A stretch of 64,000 nucleotides of DNA from Kluyvera genomosp. 1 (lineage in GTDB: Bacteria; Pseudomonadota; Gammaproteobacteria; Enterobacterales; Enterobacteriaceae), in contig NZ_LGHZ01000023.1 of assembly GCF_001266615.1 (NCBI RefSeq), forward strand, positions 52,639-116,638, written 5' to 3'. Shown in pieces: positions 53,483 through 64,000 of this stretch. The position numbers were made by a program, and so were the translations under genes. The notes below the pieces were generated by a model. That model saw nothing but the letters and a program-made list of their open reading frames with translations, was not told where the DNA came from and made no database searches. Numbering within the stretch: the first letter of the stretch is position 1; each line of letters begins with the position of its first letter.

Positions 53483-55759
53483 ATGCTCAATCAAGAACTG
53501 GAACTCAGTTTAAACATGGCTTTCGCCAGAGCGCGCGAGCACCGTCACGAGTTTATGACCGTCGAGCATCTGTTGCTGGCTCTGCTGAGCAACCCATCCG
53601 CCCGTGAAGCGCTGGAAGCGTGCTCGGTCGATCTGGTGGCGCTGCGTCAGGAACTCGAAGCCTTCATCGAACAAACCACGCCGGTTCTGCCGGTCAGTGA
53701 AGAAGAGCGTGAAACACAACCGACGCTCAGCTTCCAGCGTGTTCTTCAGCGCGCGGTCTTCCACGTCCAGTCATCCGGGCGTAGCGAAGTGACCGGTGCT
53801 AACGTCCTTGTGGCGATTTTCAGCGAGCAGGAGTCGCAGGCTGCGTATCTTCTGCGTAAACATGAAGTGAGCCGCCTTGACGTGGTGAACTTCATCTCTC
53901 ACGGCACGCGTAAAGACGAGCCTAGCCAGCCTTCCGATTCCGGAACCCAGCAGTCTAACGAAGAGCAAGCAGGCGGGGAGGATCGTATGGAAAACTTCAC
54001 CACCAACCTTAATCAGCTTGCTCGCGTCGGGGGAATTGACCCGCTGATTGGCCGCGACAAAGAGCTGGAACGCACGATTCAGGTTCTGTGCCGTCGTCGC
54101 AAAAATAACCCACTGCTGGTCGGTGAGTCTGGCGTCGGGAAAACAGCGATAGCCGAAGGCCTTGCATGGCGTATCGTCCGCGGTGACGTGCCGGAAATCA
54201 TGGCTGATTGCACCATTTACTCACTGGATATTGGCTCACTGCTGGCGGGAACCAAATATCGCGGTGATTTTGAAAAACGTTTTAAAGCGCTGCTCAAACA
54301 GCTTGAACAGGATACCAACAGCATTCTGTTCATCGATGAGATCCACACTATCATCGGTGCGGGCGCGGCGTCGGGTGGTCAGGTGGATGCGGCAAACCTG
54401 ATTAAACCGCTGCTTTCCAGCGGCAAAATTCGGGTGATGGGTTCAACCACTTACCAGGAATTCAGCAATATCTTTGAGAAGGACAGGGCGCTGGCGCGTC
54501 GTTTCCAGAAAATTGATATTACCGAACCGTCCGTTGATGAGACCGTACAGATCCTCAACGGCCTGAAGCCGAAGTATGAAGCGCACCACGACGTCCGCTA
54601 TACCGCGAAAGCGGTGCGTGCGGCTGTTGAGCTGGCGGTGAAATACATCAACGACCGTCATCTGCCGGATAAAGCGATTGACGTGATCGACGAAGCGGGT
54701 GCGCGTGCGCGCCTGATGCCGGTGAGCAAGCGTAAGAAAACGATCAACGTGGCGGACATTGAATCCGTGGTTGCGCGTATTGCGCGTATTCCGGAGAAAA
54801 GCGTTTCCCAGAGCGATCGCGATACGCTGAAAAATCTTGGCAATCGTCTGAAAATGCTGGTGTTCGGGCAGGATAAGGCGATTGACGCACTGACTGAGGC
54901 CATCAAAATGAGCCGTGCGGGTCTTGGCCATGAGCATCGTCCAGTCGGTTCGTTCTTGTTCGCTGGCCCTACCGGGGTGGGTAAAACGGAGGTTACCGTC
55001 CAACTGGCGAAAGCAATGGGCATTGAACTGCTGCGTTTCGATATGTCCGAATATATGGAACGCCATACGGTAAGCCGCCTGATTGGCGCGCCTCCGGGAT
55101 ATGTTGGTTTTGATCAGGGTGGTCTGCTAACTGATGCGGTTATCAAGCATCCGCACGCGGTGCTGTTGCTGGATGAAATCGAAAAAGCACACCCGGACGT
55201 CTTTAACCTGCTGTTGCAGGTGATGGACAACGGCACGCTGACCGACAACAACGGGCGTAAGGCAGACTTCCGTAACGTGGTGCTGGTGATGACCACCAAC
55301 GCCGGCGTGCGTGAAACCGAGCGTAAATCAATTGGTCTTATCCATCAGGACAACAGTACCGACGCGATGGAAGAGATCAAAAAGATCTTTACGCCGGAGT
55401 TCCGTAACCGTCTGGACAACATTATCTGGTTCGATCATCTGTCGACCGACGTTATCCATCAGGTGGTGGATAAATTCATCGTCGAGCTGCAGGTTCAGCT
55501 GGATCAGAAAGGTGTGTCGCTGGAGGTGAGTCAGGAAGCTCGTAATTGGCTGGCAGAAAAAGGTTACGACCGAGCTATGGGCGCGCGTCCAATGGCGCGT
55601 GTCATTCAGGATAACCTGAAGAAACCGCTCGCCAACGAACTGTTGTTTGGCTCGCTGGTTGATGGTGGCCAGGTGACGGTAGCGCTCGATAAAGAGAAAA
55701 ACGAGCTGACCTACGACTTCCAGAGTGCACAGAAGCACAAACCGGAAGCAGCACATTAA
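53483..55759 (+). CDS. clpA: ATP-dependent Clp protease ATPase subunit ClpA
   Basis: 758-residue AAA+ unfoldase, E. coli length when started at the ATG at 53483, which follows GGGGGAGG. N-domain (1-about 140) that binds ClpS. D1: Walker A GESGVGKT, Walker [11 protein letters not shown]2: Walker [10 protein letters not shown], Walker [17 protein letters not shown] loop [11 protein letters not shown] docks on ClpP. It feeds ClpP, degrades N-degron substrates via ClpS, and is self-degraded. An internal start at Met169 is conserved. Downstream is a terminator, and no serW tRNA. Confidence 0.97.
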   Translation: MLNQELELSLNMAFARAREHRHEFMTVEHLLLALLSNPSAREALEACSVDLVALRQELEAFIEQTTPVLPVSEEERETQPTLSFQRVLQRAVFHVQSSGRSEVTGANVLVAIFSEQESQAAYLLRKHEVSRLDVVNFISHGTRKDEPSQPSDSGTQQSNEEQAGGEDRMENFTTNLNQLARVGGIDPLIGRDKELERTIQVLCRRRKNNPLLVGESGVGKTAIAEGLAWRIVRGDVPEIMADCTIYSLDIGSLLAGTKYRGDFEKRFKALLKQLEQDTNSILFIDEIHTIIGAGAASGGQVDAANLIKPLLSSGKIRVMGSTTYQEFSNIFEKDRALARRFQKIDITEPSVDETVQILNGLKPKYEAHHDVRYTAKAVRAAVELAVKYINDRHLPDKAIDVIDEAGARARLMPVSKRKKTINVADIESVVARIARIPEKSVSQSDRDTLKNLGNRLKMLVFGQDKAIDALTEAIKMSRAGLGHEHRPVGSFLFAGPTGVGKTEVTVQLAKAMGIELLRFDMSEYMERHTVSRLIGAPPGYVGFDQGGLLTDAVIKHPHAVLLLDEIEKAHPDVFNLLLQVMDNGTLTDNNGRKADFRNVVLVMTTNAGVRETERKSIGLIHQDNSTDAMEEIKKIFTPEFRNRLDNIIWFDHLSTDVIHQVVDKFIVELQVQLDQKGVSLEVSQEARNWLAEKGYDRAMGARPMARVIQDNLKKPLANELLFGSLVDGGQVTVALDKEKNELTYDFQSAQKHKPEAAH
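53975..53989 (+). promoter_or_regulatory. Internal ribosome-binding site for short ClpA
   Basis: GGGGAGG (53975-53981) lies 5 bases before the in-frame ATG at 53987, codon 169 of clpA. The same internal start makes a 65-kDa form in E. coli that lacks the N-domain and hence cannot take ClpS. Confidence 0.65.
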
Positions 55760-55786
55760 CCGCTGATATCGGTATGTAAATAAAAA

Positions 55787-55813
55787 CCGGGCACCTGAAT
55801 GCCCGGTTTTTTT
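55787..55813 (+). terminator. clpSA terminator
   Basis: CCGGGCA / TGCCCGG stem with a 6-nt loop followed by T7, 28 bp after the clpA stop. Confidence 0.9.
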
Positions 55814-55835
55814 ATGCCCAATTTTCAGGCAAAAA

Positions 55836-55860
55836 AATGCCCCGCGATAAGCGAGGCATT
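55836..55860 (-). terminator. infA terminator
   Basis: AATGCCCCGC / GCGAGGCATT (one mismatch) with a 5-nt loop. On the minus strand it ends GGCATTTTTTT. With the clpSA terminator it fills the clpA-infA gap, leaving no room for a tRNA. Confidence 0.88.
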
Positions 55861-55915
55861 ATTCAGCAAAAAGCGCTCGGCGAACGTTGCGCCAGACGCT
55901 CATTATCTGCGGTTA

Positions 55916-56134
<219 letters not shown>

Positions 56135-56418
56135 CTAATCCTCTGGGGTATCACTACCGTAATTTGAACCGGCAAGATAATGCCGAAGTTCATCAAGTAA
56201 GTAAAGAATTGTCCGTCTTAATCGGCGAAAGTCGTTTTTGCGCATCACCCTTTCACCACACAAGATACTCATGTGATGGGCGCAAACCAGGCCGGAAACA
56301 GCAGGATAAACGTGGGCGTTATCTGACTCGAATGATTCCCAAACGGCGGCGGGGCAAAAGGCAGAAGCGACTCTCGTCGGCAATTATATCATCCTGATGG
56401 GAATTGTGCTGAAAACAT

Positions 56419-57123
56419 TTACGTTTCGGCTGAAAACAGGCGCCGTGGGACCCAGAATTTATCAGAGAGTGAACCGGTTCTCAGATTATCCAGATATTCC
56501 AGATAGTCACGACGGGGAATTTCCATCGCGCCAAGAGAAGCTGTATGGCTATTAAGCACCTGGCAATCTATTAATTTCCCGCCAGCCTGGCGAAATGCCT
56601 CACAGAAGACGTACAGCGCAGTCTTAGACGCGTTCTCTGCGCGGCTGAACATCGACTCACCGCAAAACAGCTCGCCCATGGCAACGCCGTACATGCCGCC
56701 TACGAGCGTGTCATCTTGCCACACCTCGATCGAGTGCGCGTGACCCAGTTCATGTAGGCGGTGATAGGCTTGGCTGATGCTAGTGGTAATCCAGGTGCCT
56801 TCGTTGCGATCCTGCGCGCAGCCGTCAATCACCTGGCTGAAGGCATAGTTGAGCGTAACCCGGTACGGAGAGGTCTTATGGAAGCGTTTCATACTGCGGC
56901 TGAGATGGAACTGTTCGGGCCACAGCACCGCGCGGGGATCCGGTGACCACCAAAGGATCGGGTCGCCCGGTGAAAACCACGGAAAGATCCCTCGCTGATA
57001 GGCCATCAGCAGACGTGCAGGGGCGAGATCGCCCCCTAAGGCCAGAAGTCCATTTGGTTCGCGTAATGCGCCCTCGGGGGAGGGAAATGCTATCGAATGT
57101 CGAGAAAGCTGGACAAGGCGCAT
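56419..57123 (-). CDS. aat: Leucyl/phenylalanyl-tRNA-protein transferase Aat
   Basis: 234-residue enzyme that adds Leu or Phe from aminoacyl-tRNA to proteins with N-terminal Lys or Arg, making N-degrons for ClpS-ClpAP. Same length as E. coli. Conserved [41 protein letters not shown] and [21 protein letters not shown] blocks are intact. Catalytic region residues around [17 protein letters not shown] are kept. It is genetically close to clpS-clpA, its partner pathway, and precedes cydDC on the same strand. Confidence 0.97.
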   Translation of the reverse strand: MRLVQLSRHSIAFPSPEGALREPNGLLALGGDLAPARLLMAYQRGIFPWFSPGDPILWWSPDPRAVLWPEQFHLSRSMKRFHKTSPYRVTLNYAFSQVIDGCAQDRNEGTWITTSISQAYHRLHELGHAHSIEVWQDDTLVGGMYGVAMGELFCGESMFSRAENASKTALYVFCEAFRQAGGKLIDCQVLNSHTASLGAMEIPRRDYLEYLDNLRTGSLSDKFWVPRRLFSAET

Positions 57124-57163
57124 GCCGCGATGACCTCACGAAGCAAAGTTAACTAATCATAGT

Positions 57164-58885
57164 CTACAGACGCTGTTTAAACTGGTAGTAACGACCTTGT
57201 TTTGCCAGCAGTTCTGTATGATTACCTTGCTCAATAATTTGCCCGTTGTCCATGACAATTATCTGATTAAATCGCGCCAGTCCACGCAGGCGATGCGTGA
57301 CCATCAGCAGCGTTTTATCACGCATGACTTCCGCCAGCAATTCGAGGATTTGACTTTCGGTGGTGGCGTCTAACCCTTCGGTCGGTTCATCCAGCAGCAT
57401 CAGTGGGGCATCGTGCAACAGCGCGCGGGCGATGCCTAGACGGCGCAGCTCGCCGCCGGAAAGCTGGCGTCCGCCTTCACCCAGCCAGCTGTTTAAGCCG
57501 GCATCTTCCAGCAGTTTTTCCAGACCAGTGCGGCGGAGCACGTCGCTCAACGCCTCATCGCTGGCACGCGGGTTTGCGAGCAGCAGGTTGTCACGCAGCG
57601 TGGCACTGAATAGGTGTACACGCTGGGGAACCAGAGTCATGGTGCGACGCAGGGTAGGCTCATCAATATGATTTAACGACATATCGTTGAGTTGAATGGT
57701 GCCTTGCTGGGGATCCCAGGCGCGGGTTAGCAGCTGTAATAGCGTTGATTTACCGCAGCCGGTGCGGCCAAGAATAGCGATATGCTCACCCGCATTAATG
57801 CGCAGAGAGAGGTTACTCAGTGCCGGCTGTGATTGTTCGGGATAGGTGAACGAGACCTGCTCTAAAGTGAGTGCAACCTGCTGCGGTACAACGGTGGTTT
57901 GCGTTGGGAATGTGACTTCTGGCTGCTGTTCAATAATCTGACTCACGCGCAGGGCAGAGGCGATAACCTGGCCTAAATGCTGGAATGCGCCAGTTACTGG
58001 AGCGAGTGCTTCAAAGGCTGCCAATGCGCAGAAAACGAAGAGGGCAATTAGTGCGCCGGGCTGCATATTATCGCCAACGCCGCCGGCTGCTAGCCACAAC
58101 ATCGCAACCACGGCTGCGCCGCCGATGAGCAGCATCAGCGCCTGGGACAGCGCAGTCAGCTCGGACTGGCGGCGCTGGGCGTCGTGCCAGTTCAGCTCGG
58201 TCTGTTCCATCTGTTTACGGTAGCGCTGGCTGGCATTAAAAATAGTCAGCTCAGCCTGGCCTTGCAGCCAGCCCGTCAGCTGTTGGCGATACTGCCCGCG
58301 CAGCGTGGTGAGCTGTTCACCGGTTGGCTTACCCGCGCGATAAAATAGCGGTGGCAACAGCAACAACGTGGCCAGCATAATGCCGCCGAGCGTCAGCGCT
58401 AAAGACACATCGAGAATGCTCAGACCGGCAGTCACAACCAAAATGACAACCAGGGCGCCAATCAGCGGCGAAATGACCCGCAGGTAAAGGTGGTCGAGAG
58501 TATCGACATCCGCCACCATGCGGTTAAGCAGTTCACCCTGACGAAAACGGGCGAGCCCAGCGGGGGAGAGCGGCAGTAGTTTGCTGAAGGTAAAGACGCG
58601 CAGATGCTGCAGTACCCGGAAGGTTGCGTCGTGGCTCACCAGACGCTCAAAGTAGCGGCCCGCAGTACGAATAATTGCCGCGCCGCGTACACCCGCAGCT
58701 GGGAGCATGTAGTTAAAACTGTAAGCGCCCGCAAACCCAACAACCGCCGAAGCCGACAAGAACCAGCCGGAGAGGGTTAGTAAGCCAATACTCGCTAACA
58801 GGGTGACAATCGCCAGAATCACGCCGAGGCTGAGCAGCCATTTATGGCGTTTATAGAGCGCCAGATAAGGTAACAGTGCGCGCAT
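57164..58885 (-). CDS. cydC: Heterodimeric ABC exporter subunit CydC
   Basis: 573-residue fused membrane-ATPase subunit. Six transmembrane helices in residues 1-about 310 and a C-terminal ABC domain: Walker A LGRTGCGKSTLL, signature LSGGELRR, Walker B LMLLDEPTEGLD, H-loop LLMVTHRL. With CydD it moves glutathione and cysteine to the periplasm, and it is required for assembly of cytochrome bd. It starts at 58885, immediately after the cydD stop, so the two are coupled. Confidence 0.97.
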   Translation of the reverse strand: MRALLPYLALYKRHKWLLSLGVILAIVTLLASIGLLTLSGWFLSASAVVGFAGAYSFNYMLPAAGVRGAAIIRTAGRYFERLVSHDATFRVLQHLRVFTFSKLLPLSPAGLARFRQGELLNRMVADVDTLDHLYLRVISPLIGALVVILVVTAGLSILDVSLALTLGGIMLATLLLLPPLFYRAGKPTGEQLTTLRGQYRQQLTGWLQGQAELTIFNASQRYRKQMEQTELNWHDAQRRQSELTALSQALMLLIGGAAVVAMLWLAAGGVGDNMQPGALIALFVFCALAAFEALAPVTGAFQHLGQVIASALRVSQIIEQQPEVTFPTQTTVVPQQVALTLEQVSFTYPEQSQPALSNLSLRINAGEHIAILGRTGCGKSTLLQLLTRAWDPQQGTIQLNDMSLNHIDEPTLRRTMTLVPQRVHLFSATLRDNLLLANPRASDEALSDVLRRTGLEKLLEDAGLNSWLGEGGRQLSGGELRRLGIARALLHDAPLMLLDEPTEGLDATTESQILELLAEVMRDKTLLMVTHRLRGLARFNQIIVMDNGQIIEQGNHTELLAKQGRYYQFKQRL

Positions 58886-60652
58886 TTAAATTTCCTCCTG
58901 ACGATTGGCCAGCAGGCTGGTAAACACGCCGTTGGCATCGACCAGCTGTTGATACGTTCCTTGCTCGATAATTTGCCCATTCTCCATGACCCAAATGACG
59001 TCCCAATCCGCCAATCCTTCCAACTGGTGGGTGACCATTAGCGTAGTCTGCTGGGTGGAAGCATCGGTCAGAGCCTGCATTACGCGCTGTTCGCTATGGG
59101 CGTCGAGACTGGCGGCAGGTTCGTCCAGCAGGAGCAGGCGACAAGGGGAAATCAGGGCGCGTGCAACGGCCACGCGCTGTGCCTGACCAACGGATAAACG
59201 AGCGGCCTGCTCGCCAACTACCGTATCGACGCCGTCAGAAAGTAGCGGCAGGAATTCGTTCACCCACGCTTTTTCCAGAGCATTGAACAGTTGGTGCTCA
59301 CTTGCATCTGGATTCCCTAACAGCACGTTCTCGCGCAGGGTCGCAGCCGGAAGCTGTGGGTTTTGGCCAACCCAACTCATCAGTCGATGCCAGCTATCAG
59401 GGTCGAGATGGCGAAGTTCAACGCCGTTAATTTGTAAAGAACCGCTATAGGGCAGGAAACCCGCCAGCGCATTGAGTAATGAGCTTTTGCCCGAGCCGCT
59501 TTGCCCGACAAGCACCGCACGTTGCCCCGCATTGAGCGTAAAGTTCAGCGGACCCACCAGTGTTTTGCCTTCAGGCGAGGTGATAAACAGGTTTTCCGCT
59601 CGCAGAGTAACCGGCTCACTGGTTTCCAGTACGTTTTCGCCTTGCTCTGGATGCGCCAGCGGCGCTTCGAGAAAGGTTTTCAAGCTGTCGGCGGCGCCCA
59701 CCGCCTGAGCCTTGGCGTGATAGAAGGTGCCCAAATCACGCAGCGGCTGGAAGAACTCAGGAGCCAGAATCAACGCCAGGAAGCCAGAAGAAAGCGTGAC
59801 TGCCATACTGTAGCTACCAAAGTTCAGCTCGCCCAAGTATGAGAAGCCAAAATAGACCGCCACCAGGGCGATAGAGAGCGAAGTAAAGAATTCAAGTACG
59901 CCGGAGGAGAGGAAGGCAAGACGCAGCACTTCCATGGTCCGATGACGAAAATCCTGAGATGCTTCGCGAATGCTTTCTGTTTCAGCTTCACCACGGCCAA
60001 AAATACGCAGCGTATCCATCCCGCGCAGGCGATCGAGGAAATGGCCGCTCAAGCGCGCCAATGCCAGGAAATTACGGCGGTTTGCATCGGCGGCACCCAT
60101 GCCAACCAGCGCCATAAACAGCGGGATCAGCGGTGCAGTGACTAAAAGAATAAGTGCAGCCGCCCAGTTTGATGGGAAGATGGCCATGACAATCAGCAGC
60201 GGTACGCACGCAGCCAGCGCCATCTGCGGCAGGTAGCGGGCGTAGTAGTCGTGCATATCGTCAATTTGCTCAAGAATCAGCGTCGCCCAGCTACCGGCAG
60301 GTTTTCCCTGAATCCAGGCTGGACCGGCTTGCTGAAGGCGGTCCAGCACCTGACGGCGAATTTCAAAACGAATTTGTTGTCCGGCGTGAAAGCCCACGCG
60401 CTCACGTAACCAAACGACCCATGCGCGGAGAACAAAAATCAGTACCAGTTGGATAAACGGCATCAACAGCGCTTCGCGTGGAATATTCTCCATGATCATA
60501 TGATGCAGAATTCGGGCGAGGAACCAGGCCTGGCCAATAATCAGCACGCCGCTGACGAAGCCGAGCAGACGGGAGATCATCAACCAGCGGCGCGAAATTA
60601 CGCTTTGCTGTTTGAGCCAGCGGGTGAGTTCTTGTTGGCGACTTTTATTCAT
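58886..60652 (-). CDS. cydD: Heterodimeric ABC exporter subunit CydD
   Basis: 588-residue partner of CydC, same length as E. coli. Membrane domain with helices from SRLLGFVSGVLIIGQAWFLA to about residue 315; ABC domain Walker A VGQSGSGKSSLLN, signature LSVGQAQR (Val for Gly in LSGGQ, as in E. coli CydD), Walker B LLLLDEPAASLD, H-loop TLMVTHQL. It starts 116 bp downstream of trxB. Confidence 0.97.
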   Translation of the reverse strand: MNKSRQQELTRWLKQQSVISRRWLMISRLLGFVSGVLIIGQAWFLARILHHMIMENIPREALLMPFIQLVLIFVLRAWVVWLRERVGFHAGQQIRFEIRRQVLDRLQQAGPAWIQGKPAGSWATLILEQIDDMHDYYARYLPQMALAACVPLLIVMAIFPSNWAAALILLVTAPLIPLFMALVGMGAADANRRNFLALARLSGHFLDRLRGMDTLRIFGRGEAETESIREASQDFRHRTMEVLRLAFLSSGVLEFFTSLSIALVAVYFGFSYLGELNFGSYSMAVTLSSGFLALILAPEFFQPLRDLGTFYHAKAQAVGAADSLKTFLEAPLAHPEQGENVLETSEPVTLRAENLFITSPEGKTLVGPLNFTLNAGQRAVLVGQSGSGKSSLLNALAGFLPYSGSLQINGVELRHLDPDSWHRLMSWVGQNPQLPAATLRENVLLGNPDASEHQLFNALEKAWVNEFLPLLSDGVDTVVGEQAARLSVGQAQRVAVARALISPCRLLLLDEPAASLDAHSEQRVMQALTDASTQQTTLMVTHQLEGLADWDVIWVMENGQIIEQGTYQQLVDANGVFTSLLANRQEEI

Positions 60653-60719
60653 TGGGCGCTTAGCAGGTAGCTTATGGTTTTAGTTACGGGCGCGGCAATG
60701 TTACATCGCAGAAAAAATA

Positions 60720-60740
60720 AAGGCGACTTATCGTCGCCTT
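60720..60740 (-). terminator. trxB terminator
   Basis: AAGGCGAC / GTCGCCTT stem with a 5-nt loop. On the minus strand it is followed by TATTTTTTC. It lies between trxB and cydD. Confidence 0.88.
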
Positions 60741-60768
60741 TTTTACTTTTGTTACTGACTTGTAAAGA

Positions 60769-62288
<1,520 letters not shown>

Positions 62289-62783
62289 ATGGTAGATAGT
62301 AAAAAACGCCCTGGCAAAGATCTCGACCGCATCGACCGCAACATTCTGAATGAGCTGCAAAAAGATGGGCGTATTTCGAACGTCGAGCTTTCCAAAAGAG
62401 TAGGACTTTCTCCGACCCCGTGCCTCGAGCGCGTACGTCGTCTGGAACGACAGGGGTTTATTCAGGGCTATACCGCGCTGCTGAACCCGCATTATCTGGA
62501 CGCATCACTGCTGGTATTTGTTGAGATTACTCTGAATCGTGGTGCACCGGATGTGTTTGAACAATTTAACACCGCTGTGCAAAAACTTGAAGAAATTCAA
62601 GAGTGTCACCTGGTTTCCGGTGATTTCGACTACCTGTTGAAAACCCGTGTACCAGATATGTCTGCCTACCGTAAGCTTCTCGGCGAAACTCTGCTGCGCC
62701 TGCCTGGCGTCAACGACACCCGTACTTATGTCGTTATGGAAGAGGTCAAACAGAGTAATCGTCTGGTAATTAAGACCCGCTAA
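62289..62783 (+). CDS. lrp: Leucine-responsive global regulator Lrp
   Basis: 164-residue regulator, identical in length to and nearly so in sequence with E. coli. N-terminal HTH (DRIDRNILNELQKDGRISNVELSKRVGLSPTPCLERVRRLERQGFI, residues 13-57). The C-terminal RAM/AsnC domain binds leucine (ECHLVSGDFDYLLKTRVPDMSAYRKLLGE). It controls amino-acid synthesis and transport, fimbriae and nutrient response. Confidence 0.98.
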   Translation: MVDSKKRPGKDLDRIDRNILNELQKDGRISNVELSKRVGLSPTPCLERVRRLERQGFIQGYTALLNPHYLDASLLVFVEITLNRGAPDVFEQFNTAVQKLEEIQECHLVSGDFDYLLKTRVPDMSAYRKLLGETLLRLPGVNDTRTYVVMEEVKQSNRLVIKTR

Positions 62784-62823
62784 AACGGAACAGGTGCAAA
62801 ATCAGCGTAGTTTGATTACACTC

Positions 62824-62839
62824 CTGTTAATCCATACAG
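62824..62839 (+). promoter_or_regulatory. LexA (SOS) box upstream of ftsK
   Basis: CTGTTAATCCATACAG fits CTGT-N8-ACAG exactly. In E. coli ftsK is the SOS gene dinH, with a LexA box in this same lrp-ftsK gap. The box abuts the lrp terminator stem. Confidence 0.8.
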
Positions 62840-62878
62840 CAACAGTGTTGGAGCGATCTAACACTGTTGTCCGTTTTT
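62840..62878 (+). terminator. lrp terminator
   Basis: CAACAGTGTT / AACACTGTTG, a perfect 10-bp stem with a 10-nt loop, is followed by TCCGTTTTT. Confidence 0.88.
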
Positions 62879-62904
62879 AGCATTTGGCACCTGGAGAGCC
62901 TTTC

Positions 62905-64000
62905 TTGAGCCAGGAATATACAGAAGACAAAGAAGTCAAACTGACAAAACTCAGCAGCGGACGCCGACTCCTTGAGGCGCTACTCCTCCTATGCGCCATT
63001 TTTGCCGTTTGGTTAATGGCAGCACTACTGAGCTTCAATCCTTCCGATCCCAGCTGGTCACAAACGGCCTGGCATGAACCTATCCACAATTTGTGTGGCG
63101 CATCAGGCGCATGGCTTGCCGACACCCTGTTTTTCATCTTCGGGGTCATGGCCTATACCATACCGGTGATTATCATCGGTGCCTGCTGGTTTGCCTGGAA
63201 ACGCCGGGCAAGCGAAGATTACATCGATTATTTTGCCGTCTCGCTGCGTTTAATTGGCGTGCTGGCCATCATTCTGACCTCTTGTGGTCTGGCGGCGATC
63301 AACGCCGATGATATCTGGTATTTCGCTTCAGGCGGCGTTATTGGCAGCCTGCTGAGTACCGCACTACAACCGATGCTGCACAGCAGCGGCGGTACCATTG
63401 CGCTATTGTGCATTTGGGCTGCGGGGTTGACGCTGTTTACCGGTTGGTCCTGGGTCAGCATTGCTGAGAAAATGGGCAGCTGGATCCTCAATATTCTGAC
63501 GTTTGCCAGTAACCGTACGCGTCGTGATGATTCGTGGGTTGAGGAAGACGACTACGAAGACGACGATTACGAAGAGGAACATGACGCGCAGAAGTCAAAA
63601 GCGTCACATGAATCCCGTCGTGCGCGCATTCTGCGCGGTGCGCTGGCGCGTCGTAAGCGTATCGCCGAAAAATTTGCCAACCCAATGGGCCGCATGACCG
63701 ACGAAGCTTTGTTTTCAGGTCGACGGATGGATGAACCTCAGGACGCTGAGCGTTATGTTGCTAAAGCCGATCCGGACGATGTCCTGTTCTCCGGCGCCAG
63801 TGCGACACGCACCGCGGATTATGATGAATTTGATCCACTATTAAGTGGCCATACGGTAACGGAATCCATCACGACTACGGCTGCTGCGATAAGCACTGTT
63901 CCTGCGTGGGCTGCTGATGCCGCCCAGCCTATGCCGTTAGGCGATGGGCAGACCATTCATACACCTGATTACGGGATGCCAGAACAGCAGCCGCAGTACG
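62905..64000 (+). CDS. ftsK: DNA translocase FtsK (3'-truncated by window)
   Basis: First 365 codons of the roughly 1300-residue divisome DNA pump. Start is the TTG at 62905 (GGAGAG upstream), the same rare start as in E. coli. The N-terminal membrane domain has four helices: LLEALLLLCAIFAVWLMAALL, TLFFIFGVMAYTIPVIIIGACWFAW, LRLIGVLAIILTSCGLAAI and GTIALLCIWAAGLTLFTGWSW. A short acidic stretch (VEEDDYEDDDYEEEHD) and the ESRRARILRGALARRKR basic segment follow, then the start of the proline/glutamine-rich linker. The motor and gamma domains lie beyond the window. No stop codon in frame. Confidence 0.97.
   Translation, partial: MSQEYTEDKEVKLTKLSSGRRLLEALLLLCAIFAVWLMAALLSFNPSDPSWSQTAWHEPIHNLCGASGAWLADTLFFIFGVMAYTIPVIIIGACWFAWKRRASEDYIDYFAVSLRLIGVLAIILTSCGLAAINADDIWYFASGGVIGSLLSTALQPMLHSSGGTIALLCIWAAGLTLFTGWSWVSIAEKMGSWILNILTFASNRTRRDDSWVEEDDYEDDDYEEEHDAQKSKASHESRRARILRGALARRKRIAEKFANPMGRMTDEALFSGRRMDEPQDAERYVAKADPDDVLFSGASATRTADYDEFDPLLSGHTVTESITTTAAAISTVPAWAADAAQPMPLGDGQTIHTPDYGMPEQQPQY

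Noticed and set aside
56135..56383. 82-codon frame ending at the infA start
   Set aside because: It lies in the infA promoter/leader and has no homology I recognise. Although it abuts infA, its sequence does not look coding.

Overview
The window is a chromosomal segment from a member of the Enterobacteriaceae. Its backbone matches, gene by gene, the E. coli K-12 stretch from mdfA to ftsK: mdfA, ybjI, ybjJ, rcdA, rybB, ybjL, ybjM, grxA, ybjC-nfsA-rimK, ybjN, potFGHI, ybjO, rlmC, artJ, artPIQM, ybjP, ybjQ-amiD, ybjS, ybjT-ltaE-poxB, hcr-hcp, lysO, aqpZ, ybjD, ybjX, macAB, cspD, clpS-clpA, infA, aat, cydDC, trxB, lrp, ftsK. The proteins are close to E. coli but clearly diverged, and E. coli landmarks are missing (ybjG-ybjH after mdfA; the serW tRNA between clpA and infA). 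This points to a relative such as the Klebsiella, Enterobacter or Citrobacter group rather than Escherichia. I identified orthologues by recalling family sequences, not by a search.

Three accessory blocks interrupt the backbone. Block 1 (about 3.74-5.7 kb, between rcdA and rybB) has a GFA-fold zinc protein, a BamE-like small lipoprotein and a GIY-YIG nuclease-like protein. Block 2 (17.8-21.9 kb, between rlmC and artJ) has a divergent redox cluster. A membrane cytochrome b, a Tat-exported molybdopterin oxidoreductase and a secreted Met/Lys/Asp-repeat protein lie on the minus strand, and an OmpR-type regulator plus histidine kinase on the plus strand. Block 3 (33.2-40.5 kb, between poxB and hcr) has a DoxX protein, a 147-bp palindromic element, an internally duplicated unknown protein and three LysR regulators. 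Each regulator is divergent from one target: a degenerate metallo-beta-lactamase-fold protein, an EamA exporter or an NAD(P)-binding reductase. A second ybjX-like gene next to ybjX is a smaller expansion.

Block 2 is the strongest candidate for a little-described system. Its parts resemble two known periplasmic methionine-repair schemes: HprRS-MsrPQ of E. coli, and the MrpX/YedY/YedZ hypochlorite-scavenging set of Azospira suillum. The inference is that the Met-rich secreted protein is a sacrificial oxidant sink, recycled by the molybdoenzyme and cytochrome and controlled by the two-component pair.

Regulatory sequence readable here includes the RybB sRNA with its sigma-E promoter, a sigma-54 promoter and a full ERIC repeat in the potF leader, ArgR boxes before artJ, an NsrR site before hcp, a LexA box before ftsK, a candidate PhoP box before the second ybjX paralogue, and many intrinsic terminators. 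The backbone genes cover efflux and transport (mdfA, pot, art, lysO, aqpZ, macAB), redox and nitrosative stress (grxA, nfsA, hcp-hcr, trxB, cydDC), N-degron proteolysis (aat, clpS, clpA) and global control or division (lrp, ftsK).
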